NCBI RefSeq assembly: GCF_002777255.1
Contig: NZ_CP017634.1
Coordinates: 942,903-1,006,902 of the forward strand
Direction: 5' to 3'
Source of the DNA: Candidatus Formimonas warabiya
Lineage (GTDB): Bacteria > Bacillota > Dehalobacteriia > Dehalobacteriales > Dehalobacteriaceae
DNA length: 64,000 nucleotides
Shown: piece by piece, positions 8,845 to 18,092 of the stretch
Numbering within the stretch: the first letter of the stretch is position 1
Layout: each line of letters opens with the position of its first letter
Notes under the pieces: model-generated
Database searches by the model: none
What the model saw: the letters and a program-made list of their open reading frames with translations, nothing else
Told to the model about the DNA's origin: nothing
Program-made: the position numbers and the translations under genes

Positions 8845-10176
8845 ATGGATATGAAACCGATTGTAGCAATTGTAGGTCGTCCTAATGTGGGAAAATCGAC
8901 TTTATTTAACCGTTTTACCGGTGGCCGTACCGCTATTGTGGAAGATACGCCCGGAGTGACCCGGGACCGTTTATACCGGGATGCGGAATGGCTGGGCCGG
9001 GAATTTACCGTCATTGATACAGGAGGAATTGAGTTCTACGGGAAAGGGGGTATCATCGAAACCAAGGTGAAACAGCAGGCCCAGCTGGCCATTGAAGAAG
9101 CGGATGTCATTCTCTTTGTCGTGGATGGAAAAGCCGGGATTTCTCCCGATGATGAAGCGGCAGCCAATTTGCTGAGGAGAAGCAATAAACCGGTGGTACT
9201 GGCTGTAAATAAAATTGAGAATTATCAAAATCAAGATCTGATTTATGAATTTTTTAATTTAGGCTTGGGAGACCCTATCCCCATTTCAGCGGCCCATGGG
9301 ATGAACACAGGCGACCTTTTGGATGTCATTGCCCAAAATTTCCCCCCCGATACCGCAGAAGACCTTCCCCCGGAAACGGTTAAAATTGCGGTGATCGGCC
9401 GACCGAACGTAGGGAAATCTTCTCTCGTTAATAAAATATTAGGGGAGGAAAGGTTAATTGTATCGGATGTGGCCGGAACGACCCGGGATGCCATCGATTC
9501 ATTGTTTGAGCAGGATGGAAAGCATTATGTGATTATTGATACTGCAGGAATGAGAAGGAGAGCCCGGGTTCTAGAACCAACGGAAAGATACAGTGTGATT
9601 CGTTCTTTACGGGCTATTGATCGCAGCGATGTCGTATTGATGCTGATCGATGCTCTGGATGGGGTCACGGAACAAGATAAGAAAATTGCCGGCTACGCCC
9701 ATGAAGCGGGCAAAGGAATGATCATCGTGGTGAACAAATGGGATGCCTTGGCAAAGGATGACAAAACCATGAACCGTTTTGACCGTCAGGTTCGGGAAGA
9801 AATGGCCTTCCTCCATTATGCCCCGATCTTATACATTTCGGCTCTTACAGGGCAAAGAGTCAATAAAATCCTGGAGATTGTTGATTTTGTCGCAGAACAA
9901 CAGAATCTAAGAGTTACTACCGCCCGTTTAAATGAAGTCATTGATGAGGCTTTGGCCGTTACTCCTCCCCCTACCGACAAGGGACACAGATTAAAAATAT
10001 TTTATGTGACCCAAATTGGGGTGAAACCGCCAAAATTTGTTCTGTTTGTGAATGAACCGGAGCTGTTACATTTTTCCTATGAGCGCTATCTGGAAAACCA
10101 GTTCCGGAAGAATTTTGGTTTTGAGGGTACGGCAATTTGGTTCATCATTCGCAAGAGAGAAAAAGAACAAGCATAA
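8845..10176 (+). CDS. der: ribosome biogenesis GTPase Der (EngA)
   Basis: 443 residues with two tandem GTPase domains and a C-terminal KH-like domain, needed for 50S assembly. G1 motifs are GRPNVGKST (domain 1, ~11-19) and GRPNVGKSS (domain 2, ~183-191); both have DTPG/DTAG G3 and NK.E/NKWD G4 motifs. An alternative start at 8851 gives the common [12 protein letters not shown] opening; GAAAGG at 8835-8840 fits either. Full length. Confidence 0.96.
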   Translation: MDMKPIVAIVGRPNVGKSTLFNRFTGGRTAIVEDTPGVTRDRLYRDAEWLGREFTVIDTGGIEFYGKGGIIETKVKQQAQLAIEEADVILFVVDGKAGISPDDEAAANLLRRSNKPVVLAVNKIENYQNQDLIYEFFNLGLGDPIPISAAHGMNTGDLLDVIAQNFPPDTAEDLPPETVKIAVIGRPNVGKSSLVNKILGEERLIVSDVAGTTRDAIDSLFEQDGKHYVIIDTAGMRRRARVLEPTERYSVIRSLRAIDRSDVVLMLIDALDGVTEQDKKIAGYAHEAGKGMIIVVNKWDALAKDDKTMNRFDRQVREEMAFLHYAPILYISALTGQRVNKILEIVDFVAEQQNLRVTTARLNEVIDEALAVTPPPTDKGHRLKIFYVTQIGVKPPKFVLFVNEPELLHFSYERYLENQFRKNFGFEGTAIWFIIRKREKEQA

Positions 10177-10227
10177 GTGTGCTACGATTTGAGACCAACT
10201 TATCCAAAATCGGGGGAGCGATAGGGA

Positions 10228-10815
10228 ATGAAAATAGTGCTATTATTGTTAGCGGCATATTTTCTTGGCGGCATACCATGGGCATATCTCATTGCGAAGT
10301 GGACGCGAGGGATCGATATCCGTCAGTACGGAAGCGGAAACGTAGGATTTACAAATGCTTTGCGTACCATCGGCAAGGGTCCCGCTGTGCTGGTTCTCAT
10401 TGGCGATATAGGGAAAGGAATTCTTGCCGTATTACTCGCCAAATATTTTGGCAACCCTACCATTGCTACCCTGTCGGGGCTGATGGTAGTGGTAGGTCAT
10501 AATTACCCTTTAGTCTTAGGCTTCAGAGGAGGTAAAGGTGCTGCAGCAGGCTTCGGTGCCCTTTTGGCTTTACTTCCTTTTGAAGCTTTATTGGCTGTTT
10601 TAGTCTGGGGAATCACGGTTTTTTTTACGCGTTATGTTTCATTAGGTACTATTTTGGGTGCTTTTACAGTTCCCATTGCCACATTGATTTTGCAGGAAGA
10701 TATTAATTATATTGCCTTCGGTGTGTTGGGAGCAGCATTTGTGATCTTAAAACACCACTCCAATATTTCACGATTATTTAAGGGAACCGAACGAAAAATA
10801 GGAGAGAAGAAATAG
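10228..10815 (+). CDS. plsY: acyl-phosphate:glycerol-3-phosphate acyltransferase PlsY
   Basis: 195-residue multi-pass membrane protein that makes lysophosphatidate from acyl-phosphate. The conserved motifs are visible: GSGNVGFTNALR (~32-43), GHNYPLVLGFRGGKGAAAGFG (~91 onward) and a third loop near the C-terminus. GGGGGAG precedes the ATG. It is followed by gpsA five bases later, pairing supply and use of glycerol 3-phosphate. Confidence 0.95.
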   Translation: MKIVLLLLAAYFLGGIPWAYLIAKWTRGIDIRQYGSGNVGFTNALRTIGKGPAVLVLIGDIGKGILAVLLAKYFGNPTIATLSGLMVVVGHNYPLVLGFRGGKGAAAGFGALLALLPFEALLAVLVWGITVFFTRYVSLGTILGAFTVPIATLILQEDINYIAFGVLGAAFVILKHHSNISRLFKGTERKIGEKK

Positions 10816-10820
10816 GAAGA

Positions 10821-11843
10821 ATGATGAATCACATTACGGTTTTAGGTGCGGGGAGCTGGGGGACGGCCCTGGCCACACTTTTAGCAAGTAAAGGACTGGC
10901 TGTGAACCTGTGGGCACGGGATGCCAAATTTTGTGCAGAGATAGCCCGGGACCGGGAAAATCCCCGGTATTTACCCGGTATTAAAATTCCCCAGGAAATA
11001 AAAATATGTGCTGATTTGCCTCAGGCTCTTAAAAAACATCAAATGATTGTTTTATCCGTTCCATCTCAAAGCGTGCGGGAAATCGCCAAAGCGATCAAGC
11101 CCTATCTGTCGCCGGAGACAATGATCGTAAATACGGCAAAGGGATTTGAAACCGAAACTTTGTTGAGACTTTCCCAAGTTTTATGTGAGGAACTTCCTAC
11201 TTATTGCGGGGAACAGATCGGGGTTTTGTCCGGGCCGAGCCACGCGGAAGAAGTAGCCGTCAGACTGCCCACCGCCGTCGTGGTGGCCGCCAATCATCAA
11301 GATGTGGCGGAAACTATTCAGGATACGTTTATGACTCCTTTTTTCCGAGTTTACACCAATATGGATCTGGTGGGTGTGGAAATTGCCGGGGCTTTAAAAA
11401 ATATCATTGCTTTAGGCACGGGAATTTCCGACGGATTAGGATACGGTGATAACACCAAGGCCGCCATGATCACCCGTGGTTTGGCAGAAATCACCCGGTT
11501 GGGGCTGATCTTGGGCGCAGAGGCGCAAACTTTTGCCGGTTTGGCCGGCATCGGCGACCTGGTGGTTACGTGCACCAGCATGCACAGCCGAAACCGCCGG
11601 GCCGGGATCCAAATTGGACAGGGACATCCCATAGATCAAGTGTTAAGTAAGATGGGAATGGTGGTAGAAGGTGTAAGCACTACCCGTGCGGCCCATGCTC
11701 TTGCTCGGAAGGTGGGCGTAAGCATGCCGATCACAGAAGAAACTTATCAGGTGCTTTTTGAAGGAAAGGAACCGGTCGAAGCTGTAACAAGCTTAATGAG
11801 CCGATGCAAAACCCACGAAGGCGAAAAAGAAATGCTGGGATAA
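10821..11843 (+). CDS. gpsA: NAD(P)-dependent glycerol-3-phosphate dehydrogenase
   Basis: 340 residues (339 from the second Met at 10824). The N-terminal Rossmann motif GAGSWGTALA is at ~9-18; the catalytic-site region has GALKNIIALGTGISDGLGYGDN and the family-typical GIGDLVVTC. Cytosolic; reduces DHAP to G3P for phospholipids with the upstream plsY. A terminator follows at once. Confidence 0.96.
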   Translation: MMNHITVLGAGSWGTALATLLASKGLAVNLWARDAKFCAEIARDRENPRYLPGIKIPQEIKICADLPQALKKHQMIVLSVPSQSVREIAKAIKPYLSPETMIVNTAKGFETETLLRLSQVLCEELPTYCGEQIGVLSGPSHAEEVAVRLPTAVVVAANHQDVAETIQDTFMTPFFRVYTNMDLVGVEIAGALKNIIALGTGISDGLGYGDNTKAAMITRGLAEITRLGLILGAEAQTFAGLAGIGDLVVTCTSMHSRNRRAGIQIGQGHPIDQVLSKMGMVVEGVSTTRAAHALARKVGVSMPITEETYQVLFEGKEPVEAVTSLMSRCKTHEGEKEMLG

Positions 11844-11875
11844 AAAATTATACATATTCTGATGCGAACGAGCAT

Positions 11876-11907
11876 AAAAAGTATGGAAAAACTTCCGTAC
11901 TTTTTTT
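11876..11907 (+). terminator. Rho-independent terminator after gpsA
   Basis: Stem GTATGGAA/TTCCGTAC flanked by A5 and T7, loop AAAC. Confidence 0.85.
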
Positions 11908-11913
11908 GTTGGT

Positions 11914-11940
11914 CATAATTCCCAGTACGAATCATATATA
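11914..11940 (+). promoter_or_regulatory. Possible SigE-type promoter for spoIVA
   Basis: CATAATT at 11914-11920 and CATATATA at 11933-11940 loosely resemble SigE -35 and -10 elements (ATA, about 15 bases, CATAnnnT). spoIVA is a SigE gene in Bacillus. Weak match; the remaining leader to 12064 holds no other gene. Confidence 0.25.
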
Positions 11941-12064
11941 TAAGATTAAAAAGCATGTCAAGGAAAAATGGACATTCCGCCTGACTGAGGGAGGGATGAT
12001 GTGATAGTTTTGTATAAGATTCGTCTGGAAAATTAATGTTTACTAAGAGGGAGGGAAAAGTTTG

Positions 12065-13543
12065 ATGGAAAAGTTTGATATTCTGCGTGACATTGCAGAA
12101 CGTACCGGAGGTGACATTTATTTAGGGGTAGTCGGGCCTGTGCGGACAGGAAAATCTACCTTCATTAAGAGGTTCATGGAATTGCTTGTCCTTCCCAACA
12201 TTGTGGAATTCCATGAACGGGAAAGAGCGCAAGATGAATTACCTCAAAGTGGCGCTGGCAGAACCATCATGACAACCGAACCAAAATTCATTCCATCCGA
12301 GGCAGTGGAAATATCCGTGCGAGATGGTATTGACATGAGAGTAAGGCTGGTTGATTGTGTCGGTTATGCGGTTCCGGGAGCTTTAGGTTTTGAGGAAGAA
12401 GAAGGACCTAGAATGGTGCGCACACCTTGGTTCGATGACGAAATACCTTTTCAGGAAGCGGCGGAAATTGGCACCAGAAAGGTGATCACCGACCATTCAA
12501 CCATTGGAATTGTAATCGTAACCGACGGAAGCGTTACGGATATCCCCCGGGAAAATTATTTAGAAGCAGAAGAAAGGGTTATTTTTGAATTGAAAGAATT
12601 GAACAAACCTTTTCTCATTGTATTGAATTCGGTTCACCCTTATGCACCCGAAACCTTAGCCCTGTCTGAAGCATTATCTGAGAAATACAATGTTTCGGTA
12701 CTTCCGGTCAATGCCTATTCCATGGATCATGATGATGTGATGAGAATCTTGCAGCAGTCTCTCTATGAATTCCCTGTGACTGAAGTCAATATTAATCTGC
12801 CACGATGGATAGAAGAACTTGAGGGCAAGCATTGGCTGAGAAGTCAATGTGAAGAAAATGTGAGAAATGCCGTCGCCGGCGTAAAACGTTTACGGGATAT
12901 AGACTTGGCCATCAACGATTTAAGCAAGCCGGAAATTGTGGAGGCAGTTAATTTAAGTCATATGGACCTGGGAACAGGTGTAGCCTCTATAGAAATTAGC
13001 GTCCAAGAGGGGCTTTTCTATCGTATTTTGGAAGAGGTGACGGGAACCGCCATTGAAGGCGATCATACCCTGTTGCGGTTGTTAAAAGATTACAGCTATG
13101 CAAACCGGGAGTGGGTCAAAGTTGCCAGCGCCATTGAAGAAGTAAAAACAAACGGTTATGGGGTGGTAACGCCCCGGTTGGATGAGATGTATCTGGAAGA
13201 GCCTGAGCTGATCAAACAGGGAGGCCGTTTTGGGGTAAAACTAAAAGCCAGTGCTCCTAGCTTTCATTTAATCAGAGCGAATATTTCCACTGAAATCACT
13301 CCTTTGATCGGTACCGAAAGACAATGTGAAGATCTGGTCCGTTACATTTTAGATGAATTTGAAGATGACCCCCAAAAAATCTGGACAACGAATATCTTCG
13401 GGAAGTCTTTACAGGAACTGGTCCAAGAAGGGATTCAGTCTAAATTATATCGTATGCCGGAAAATGCTCAGGTTAAGCTGCAGGAAACCCTACAGCGCAT
13501 TGCAAATGAAGGAGGCGGCGGACTGATTTGCATTATCTTATAA
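12065..13543 (+). CDS. spoIVA: stage IV sporulation protein A, spore-coat ATPase
   Basis: 492 residues. SpoIVA is the ATP-hydrolysing basement layer of the spore coat. The Walker A motif GPVRTGKST is at ~24-32; the start MEKFDILRDIAERTGGD and the hydrophobic C-terminus GGGGLICIIL are family-typical, the latter needed for forespore targeting. ATG 12065 follows GGGAGGG; a TTG just before it is in frame but unlikely. It stands alone between two terminators. Confidence 0.96.
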   Translation: MEKFDILRDIAERTGGDIYLGVVGPVRTGKSTFIKRFMELLVLPNIVEFHERERAQDELPQSGAGRTIMTTEPKFIPSEAVEISVRDGIDMRVRLVDCVGYAVPGALGFEEEEGPRMVRTPWFDDEIPFQEAAEIGTRKVITDHSTIGIVIVTDGSVTDIPRENYLEAEERVIFELKELNKPFLIVLNSVHPYAPETLALSEALSEKYNVSVLPVNAYSMDHDDVMRILQQSLYEFPVTEVNINLPRWIEELEGKHWLRSQCEENVRNAVAGVKRLRDIDLAINDLSKPEIVEAVNLSHMDLGTGVASIEISVQEGLFYRILEEVTGTAIEGDHTLLRLLKDYSYANREWVKVASAIEEVKTNGYGVVTPRLDEMYLEEPELIKQGGRFGVKLKASAPSFHLIRANISTEITPLIGTERQCEDLVRYILDEFEDDPQKIWTTNIFGKSLQELVQEGIQSKLYRMPENAQVKLQETLQRIANEGGGGLICIIL

Positions 13544-13610
13544 AGCCCTACGGGCTTTGTTAATTATATTCAATCAACAATTTTCAGGTGGTTAAATACC
13601 ACCTTTTTTT
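13542..13610 (+). terminator. Two tandem terminators after spoIVA
   Basis: First hairpin AAAGCCC-TA-CGGGCTTT at 13542-13558; second AGGTGGT-taaat-ACCACCT at 13586-13604 followed by eight T. The second is a textbook terminator. Confidence 0.8.
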
Positions 13611-13651
13611 TATACTTTCAAAATTTAAAGTTTCAAAAGGTTGAAAGTATA
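13611..13651. repeat. 11-bp perfect inverted repeat upstream of pheB
   Basis: TATACTTTCAA (13611-13621) and its exact complement at 13641-13651, 19 bp apart. Right after it GGCTTGC (13661-13667 region) pairs with GCAAGCC near 13686-13692. Either an operator or an RNA structure; purpose not evident. Confidence 0.5.
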
Positions 13652-13713
13652 AGGGCAACTAAGGCTTGCACTGTCGTCAAATGGCGCAAGCCAAGTTTTC
13701 TAATAAATTTTTC

Positions 13714-13743
13714 TTGCCTAAAAAGGGGAATTTTTGATATACT
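13714..13743 (+). promoter_or_regulatory. Candidate SigA promoter for pheB-hom-thrB-lysC
   Basis: TTGCCT at 13714-13719, 18-bp spacer, TATACT at 13738-13743, about 55 bp before the pheB start. Confidence 0.45.
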
Positions 13744-13800
13744 GTACGCAATGATGAGATAAAAGTATGCGTGCAGGATACATCCGAGGGGGGACTAGGG

Positions 13801-14247
13801 ATGAAAACAAACCGTCAGTTTTATATTGTTTCCGAGGCAATTCTTCCTGAAGCTGTTGTAAAAACTGCCAAAGCTAAAGAATTATTGGCCAAAGGTAAAG
13901 TAGAAACAATCAATCAGGCCGTCGATCTCGTCAATCTGAGCAGAAGTGCCTTTTATAAGTATCGGGACGGTATTTTCCCTTTTTATCAGGAGAGAAAAGA
14001 AAAGATAGTAACCATTAACATGATTCTGGACCATCGTTCCGGTGTCCTTTCCGGTGTGATCAATACCATAGCGGATGTTCAAGGAAACATTTTAACGATT
14101 AACCAGGGACTTCCCTTGCAAGGAATGGCAAATGTCACCGTATCCTTAGAAGCAGCACAAATGCAGGTGAATATTCCCGAACTATTAGAGAAATTTTTAA
14201 CTACCCCCGGTGTATTAAAGGCTGAACTGGTAGGACAAAGCATTTGA
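13801..14247 (+). CDS. pheB: ACT domain-containing protein PheB (UPF0735)
   Basis: 148 residues. The N-terminal half has an HTH-like stretch (TINQAVDLVNLSRSAFYKY, ~39-57) and the C-terminal ~70 residues form an ACT domain. These proteins are annotated PheB/UPF0735 and usually precede hom or pheA; a role in amino-acid-responsive control is inferred. ATG 13801 is chosen because purine-rich GAGGGGGGAC is just upstream; a GTG at 13771 is in frame but has no ribosome site. Confidence 0.85.
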   Translation: MKTNRQFYIVSEAILPEAVVKTAKAKELLAKGKVETINQAVDLVNLSRSAFYKYRDGIFPFYQERKEKIVTINMILDHRSGVLSGVINTIADVQGNILTINQGLPLQGMANVTVSLEAAQMQVNIPELLEKFLTTPGVLKAELVGQSI

Positions 14248-14298
14248 TTTCCTTAATAAAGTGATTGTAAGCAATAATAAATATAGAGGAGGATTGAA

Positions 14299-15618
14299 AT
14301 GCACATATCACAAAGGAATAAAATAAACATTGGGATCATGGGAATGGGTACAGTCGGTACCGGAGTTGTGAAAGTATTGCTGGAAAACAAGGAAACCATT
14401 TCCCGAAAAGTAGACGCACACATAGAAATAAGAAAAATTCTCGATCAGAACACAACAGTAGTTTTGGATAAAATTCAAGCCTTCGATTTACCCGCTGATG
14501 TTCTTACGGACCAGGCGAAGGATTTACTTGATGATCCGGAAATCGATATTATTGTGGAAGTTTTGGGTGGTATCCAACCGGCGAAGGATTATATGATTCG
14601 GGCACTGGAAAACGGGAAAAGTGTGGTCACGGCCAATAAGGATTTAATTGCCGCCCATGGGAAAGAACTTTTTGATGTTGCCGCCCTTCATGACGTAGAT
14701 CTGTTTTTTGAGGCCAGTGTAGCAGGCGGTATTCCTATTATTCAGTCCTTAAAAGAAAGTTTGGCGGGAAATCATATCAAACAAATTATGGGGATTGTCA
14801 ATGGCACCACCAACTTCATTCTGACAAAAATGTCTGAGGAAGGAAAAACCTTCGATGAGGTTTTGGCCCAGGCCCAGGCCCTTGGCTATGCTGAGGCTGA
14901 TCCTACAGCCGATGTGGGAGGATTCGATGCGGCAAGAAAAGTAGCTATTTTGGCCTCTATTGCCTTTAACACACGCATTACAGATGCTGCCGTATTCGTG
15001 GAAGGGATCACAAAAATTTCCCATCTGGACATTACCTATGCCAAAGAACTTGGTTATACGATCAAATTATTAGGTATCACCAAGGAAATCGATGGGGAAG
15101 TAGAGGTGCGGGTACACCCCGCCATGATTCCCATCTCTCATCCATTAAGCAGCGTAAAGGATGCATTTAACGCAGTATTTGTGGAAGGGGATGCCGTAGG
15201 GAAAACTATGTTTTATGGGCGGGGGGCAGGGGAACTTCCCACAGCCAGTGCAGTTGTCGGTGATATTATTTCCGCTTCCCGCAACATTCAATTTTCTTCC
15301 CGAGGTCGGTTGGGATGTACCTGTTTTGAACATAAAAGGATTCGGTCTATCGGGGAAATTAAGACAAAATTCTATTTACGGATGGTGGTGAAGGATCGTC
15401 CCGGGGTATTGGCCAGCATCGCCGCGGTTTTGGGCAATCAAAATGTGAGCATTGCTACTGTGATTCAAAAAAGGATTGATGAAAAAGGACGGGCAGAAAT
15501 CGTTTTGATTACCCACTTGGTGGAAGAAAGACATTTTCGGGACGCCATCGCCGTGATTAACGGCTTATCCAGCGTGGAAAACATCGAAAGCATCATTCGG
15601 GTGGAAGATGCCGACTAA
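14299..15618 (+). CDS. hom: homoserine dehydrogenase
   Basis: 439 residues: NAD(P)-binding GMGTVGTGVVKVL at ~14-26, catalytic domain with the signature region LAQAQALGYAEADPTADVGGFDAARK (family ALGYAEADP..D..G.D), and a C-terminal ACT domain (~360-435) for feedback by threonine. GAGGAGG precedes the ATG. Heads the hom-thrB-lysC run that directs aspartate semialdehyde to threonine. Confidence 0.96.
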   Translation: MHISQRNKINIGIMGMGTVGTGVVKVLLENKETISRKVDAHIEIRKILDQNTTVVLDKIQAFDLPADVLTDQAKDLLDDPEIDIIVEVLGGIQPAKDYMIRALENGKSVVTANKDLIAAHGKELFDVAALHDVDLFFEASVAGGIPIIQSLKESLAGNHIKQIMGIVNGTTNFILTKMSEEGKTFDEVLAQAQALGYAEADPTADVGGFDAARKVAILASIAFNTRITDAAVFVEGITKISHLDITYAKELGYTIKLLGITKEIDGEVEVRVHPAMIPISHPLSSVKDAFNAVFVEGDAVGKTMFYGRGAGELPTASAVVGDIISASRNIQFSSRGRLGCTCFEHKRIRSIGEIKTKFYLRMVVKDRPGVLASIAAVLGNQNVSIATVIQKRIDEKGRAEIVLITHLVEERHFRDAIAVINGLSSVENIESIIRVEDAD

Positions 15619-15646
15619 TCTAAAATGAGGGAAAGCAGGATGCAAG

Positions 15647-16546
15647 ATGCTGAAAATTCGCGTACCCGCCACCTCAGGGAATCTTGGCCCTGGTTTTGAT
15701 ACCATCGGCATGGCTTTTGAGTTATATAATGATATTTCGTTTGAGTTGATTCCCTCAGGTTTAAACATAGATATCCTGGGTGAAGGAGCCAGTGAGATTC
15801 CCCGCCGGGAAAACAACAAAGTATTCCAGGCAGCAAAAAAGGTCTTTGATAAAGTTAATTTTTCGCCCAGTGGCCTGAAAATCATTTTGGAAAATAATAT
15901 CCCCATCGCACGGGGTCTAGGCAGTTCTGCTTCGATCATTGTGGGGGGAATGGTAGCGGCTAATGAACTGTCGGGGAAAAGATTGTCCGACCAGGAAATC
16001 TTAAAAATGGCGGTTGAAATGGAAGGGCATCCGGATAATGTGGCCCCTGCTCTTTTTGGCGGGGTAACGGCTGCGGTTTCCGGAATCAGCAGCGTGGACT
16101 ACCTTAAAATTCTTCCCCCGAGGAAACTTCATGCGATTGTAGCAATTCCGGATTTTCAACTGTCTACCGAAACTGCCCGGCAGGTTATTCCCACCATGGT
16201 TGACCGGTCTGATGCCGTATTTAATATCGGTAGAACATCTTTAATGATCGGCGCACTGTTAAAAGAAGACTTGGCCTTGTTTGGTAAGATGATGGAGGAC
16301 CGACTTCATCAGCCCTATCGGATGTCCTTAATTCCAGGCATGAGAGAGGTCTTTTCCTTGGCGAAAGAAGCGGGGGCCTTATCTGTGGCCATAAGTGGGG
16401 CGGGGCCCACCTTAATAGCTTTTGTGGTGGGAGATGGAAGACCTGTAGCGGAAGCAATGTCAAAGGCTTTTACCCAGCAAGAAATCAGCTGTAAAACCCT
16501 GGATCTTTACCCGGACCTTACCGGTACGAAAATAATCTCTTCTTAG
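15647..16546 (+). CDS. thrB: homoserine kinase
   Basis: 299 residues, GHMP kinase family. Opening MLKIRVPATSGNLGPGFD and the ATP-loop ARGLGSSASIIVGG (~87-100) are diagnostic; GAGPTLIAF occurs near the C-terminus. Phosphorylates homoserine. An ATG at 15641 just upstream is out of frame with the product; GAGGGAAAG lies before 15647. Confidence 0.95.
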   Translation: MLKIRVPATSGNLGPGFDTIGMAFELYNDISFELIPSGLNIDILGEGASEIPRRENNKVFQAAKKVFDKVNFSPSGLKIILENNIPIARGLGSSASIIVGGMVAANELSGKRLSDQEILKMAVEMEGHPDNVAPALFGGVTAAVSGISSVDYLKILPPRKLHAIVAIPDFQLSTETARQVIPTMVDRSDAVFNIGRTSLMIGALLKEDLALFGKMMEDRLHQPYRMSLIPGMREVFSLAKEAGALSVAISGAGPTLIAFVVGDGRPVAEAMSKAFTQQEISCKTLDLYPDLTGTKIISS

Positions 16547-16630
16547 GGAGAATTTTTACTTGCAAAGTTTAAAATGATATCTAAAATATGTATTAATGAC
16601 AAATTTTCGGCGGAGAGGAAGAACTTACAA

Positions 16631-17860
16631 ATGGCAATCATAGTACAGAAATTCGGAGGCAGCTCCGTAGCTGATGCGGAATGTATTAAAAGAGTGGCAA
16701 AAAGAGTTGGGGAGACGTATGATCAAAATAATAAAGTAGTCGTCGTTGTCTCTGCCATGGGTGATACCACAGATGATCTAATTTCTTTAGCAAAACAAAT
16801 TTCTCAGGATGCGCCTAAAAGAGAAATGGACATGCTTCTTGCTACCGGTGAACAGCAATCCGTAGCCCTTTTGGCCATGGCTTTACATGATTTGGGTTAT
16901 CAATCCGTTTCTCTCACGGGTCAACAGGCAGGCATTCTCACGGATCAGGTACATTCCAAATCCAAAATTCTAAGGATCGACTCCACCAGGGTGGAAGAGG
17001 AGTTAAAGTTGGACCGCATTGTCATTGTGGCCGGATTTCAAGGAGTAACCGAGGAAAATGAGATCACCACATTGGGACGCGGGGGATCAGATACCAGTGC
17101 CGTAGCTTTGGCGGCAGCATTAAATGCGGATATTTGTGAAATATTTACCGATGTGGATGGGGTTTTCACTGCCGACCCCAGGTTGGTTCCCACAGCCCGA
17201 AAATTAGCGGCAATTTCCCATGATGAGATGCTGGAATTAGCCAGCTTAGGGGCGCTGGTATTACAGCCCAGGAGCGTTGAAGTAGCCAAGCAGTTTGACG
17301 TAAAAATTCATGTCCGGTCCAGTTTTAATTACCATCAAGGAACAATAGTACAGGGGGTTGAAGAAATGAACAAAATTATGGAAAAAGAAATGGTTGTGAG
17401 CGGAGTGGCCCACGACCTAAACGTAGCCAAAGTGACATTATTTGACGTTCCGGATCAACCAGGTACCGCTAGTAAGCTGTTCCGGGCTTTAGCTGATGAA
17501 AGAATTAACGTGGATATGATCATTCAAAGCCAGCAAAGAAATGATATAACAGATATCTCCTTTACGGTAACAAAAGATGACCTGGAAAAAACTAAGCTGG
17601 TGATGGAAAAGGTCAAGGATGTGCTGGGAACCAAAGATTATTCCTGTGACCCGGATGTGGCTAAGATCTCCATTGTAGGTGCCGGAATGATTACCAACCC
17701 GGGCGTTGCCGCCCGCATGTTTGAGGCATTGGCGGAGCATGAGATCAATATAGAAATGATCGCCACCTCAGAGATTAAAGTGTCCTGTATCATTCGATCC
17801 GATTTGATCAAAAAAGCGGTCTTAATCTTACATGAGGCTTTTGAATTAGACGAACAATAA
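16631..17860 (+). CDS. lysC: aspartate kinase (class with C-terminal tandem ACT domains)
   Basis: 409 residues from ATG 16631, starting [15 protein letters not shown], the family N-terminus with KFGGSS catalytic motif; [19 protein letters not shown] and [13 protein letters not shown] follow, then two ACT domains (~265-405) for lysine/threonine regulation. GAGAGGAAG precedes this ATG; the longer frame back to 16574 would add 19 non-conserved residues. Commits aspartate to the lysine/threonine/methionine branch with hom and thrB upstream. Confidence 0.96.
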   Translation: MAIIVQKFGGSSVADAECIKRVAKRVGETYDQNNKVVVVVSAMGDTTDDLISLAKQISQDAPKREMDMLLATGEQQSVALLAMALHDLGYQSVSLTGQQAGILTDQVHSKSKILRIDSTRVEEELKLDRIVIVAGFQGVTEENEITTLGRGGSDTSAVALAAALNADICEIFTDVDGVFTADPRLVPTARKLAAISHDEMLELASLGALVLQPRSVEVAKQFDVKIHVRSSFNYHQGTIVQGVEEMNKIMEKEMVVSGVAHDLNVAKVTLFDVPDQPGTASKLFRALADERINVDMIIQSQQRNDITDISFTVTKDDLEKTKLVMEKVKDVLGTKDYSCDPDVAKISIVGAGMITNPGVAARMFEALAEHEINIEMIATSEIKVSCIIRSDLIKKAVLILHEAFELDEQ

Positions 17861-17882
17861 TAAAAGAAACATTTCTCTGCCC

Positions 17883-17911
17883 TTGACATGGTGATTTAAA
17901 TGTTATACAAT
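17883..17911 (+). promoter_or_regulatory. Consensus promoter for tRNA-Pro
   Basis: TTGACA (17883-17888), exactly 17 bp, TACAAT (17906-17911); start expected a few bases before the tRNA at 17926. Confidence 0.85.
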
Positions 17912-17925
17912 TATCCTTGTCGTTT

Positions 17926-18003
17926 CGGGGCGTAGCTCAGTTTGGCTAGAGCGCTATCTTGGGGTGGTAGAGGCCGCTGGTTCAAGTCCAGTCGCTCCGA
18001 CCA
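17926..18003 (+). tRNA. tRNA-Pro (anticodon GGG)
   Basis: Seven-base acceptor stem CGGGGCG pairs with CGCTCCG; the D arm is GCTCAGTTTGGCTAGAGC. The anticodon stem-loop is CTATC-TTGGGGT-GGTAG, so the anticodon is GGG; the T arm is GCTGG-TTCAAGT-CCAGT. CCA is encoded (18001-18003). The prophage integrase begins only ~120 bp downstream, so the tRNA 3' half is the likely attachment site. Confidence 0.95.
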
Positions 18004-18013
18004 GGAAATTCTT

Positions 18014-18045
18014 AGAGCCGCAATGGTTTGCGGCTCTTTTATTTT
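18014..18045 (+). terminator. Terminator after tRNA-Pro
   Basis: 10-bp stem AGAGCCGCAA / TTGCGGCTCT with a TGGT loop, then TTTTATTTTT. Confidence 0.9.
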
Positions 18046-18073
18046 TGCCTTTTTATCAATTTTTAGCAAAAAT

Positions 18074-18092
18074 CAACCATTTTTCAACCATT
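18074..18092. repeat. CAACCATT direct repeats beside integrase (possible arm sites)
   Basis: CAACCATT at 18074 and 18085, spaced exactly 11 bp, lies between the tRNA terminator and the integrase stop. Suited to be integrase or excisionase arm-type sites of attL; position is the only support. Confidence 0.35.

Noticed and set aside
11804..12004. Frame overlapping the end of gpsA and its terminator
   Set aside because: Passes through the terminator hairpin, no ribosome site, low complexity.
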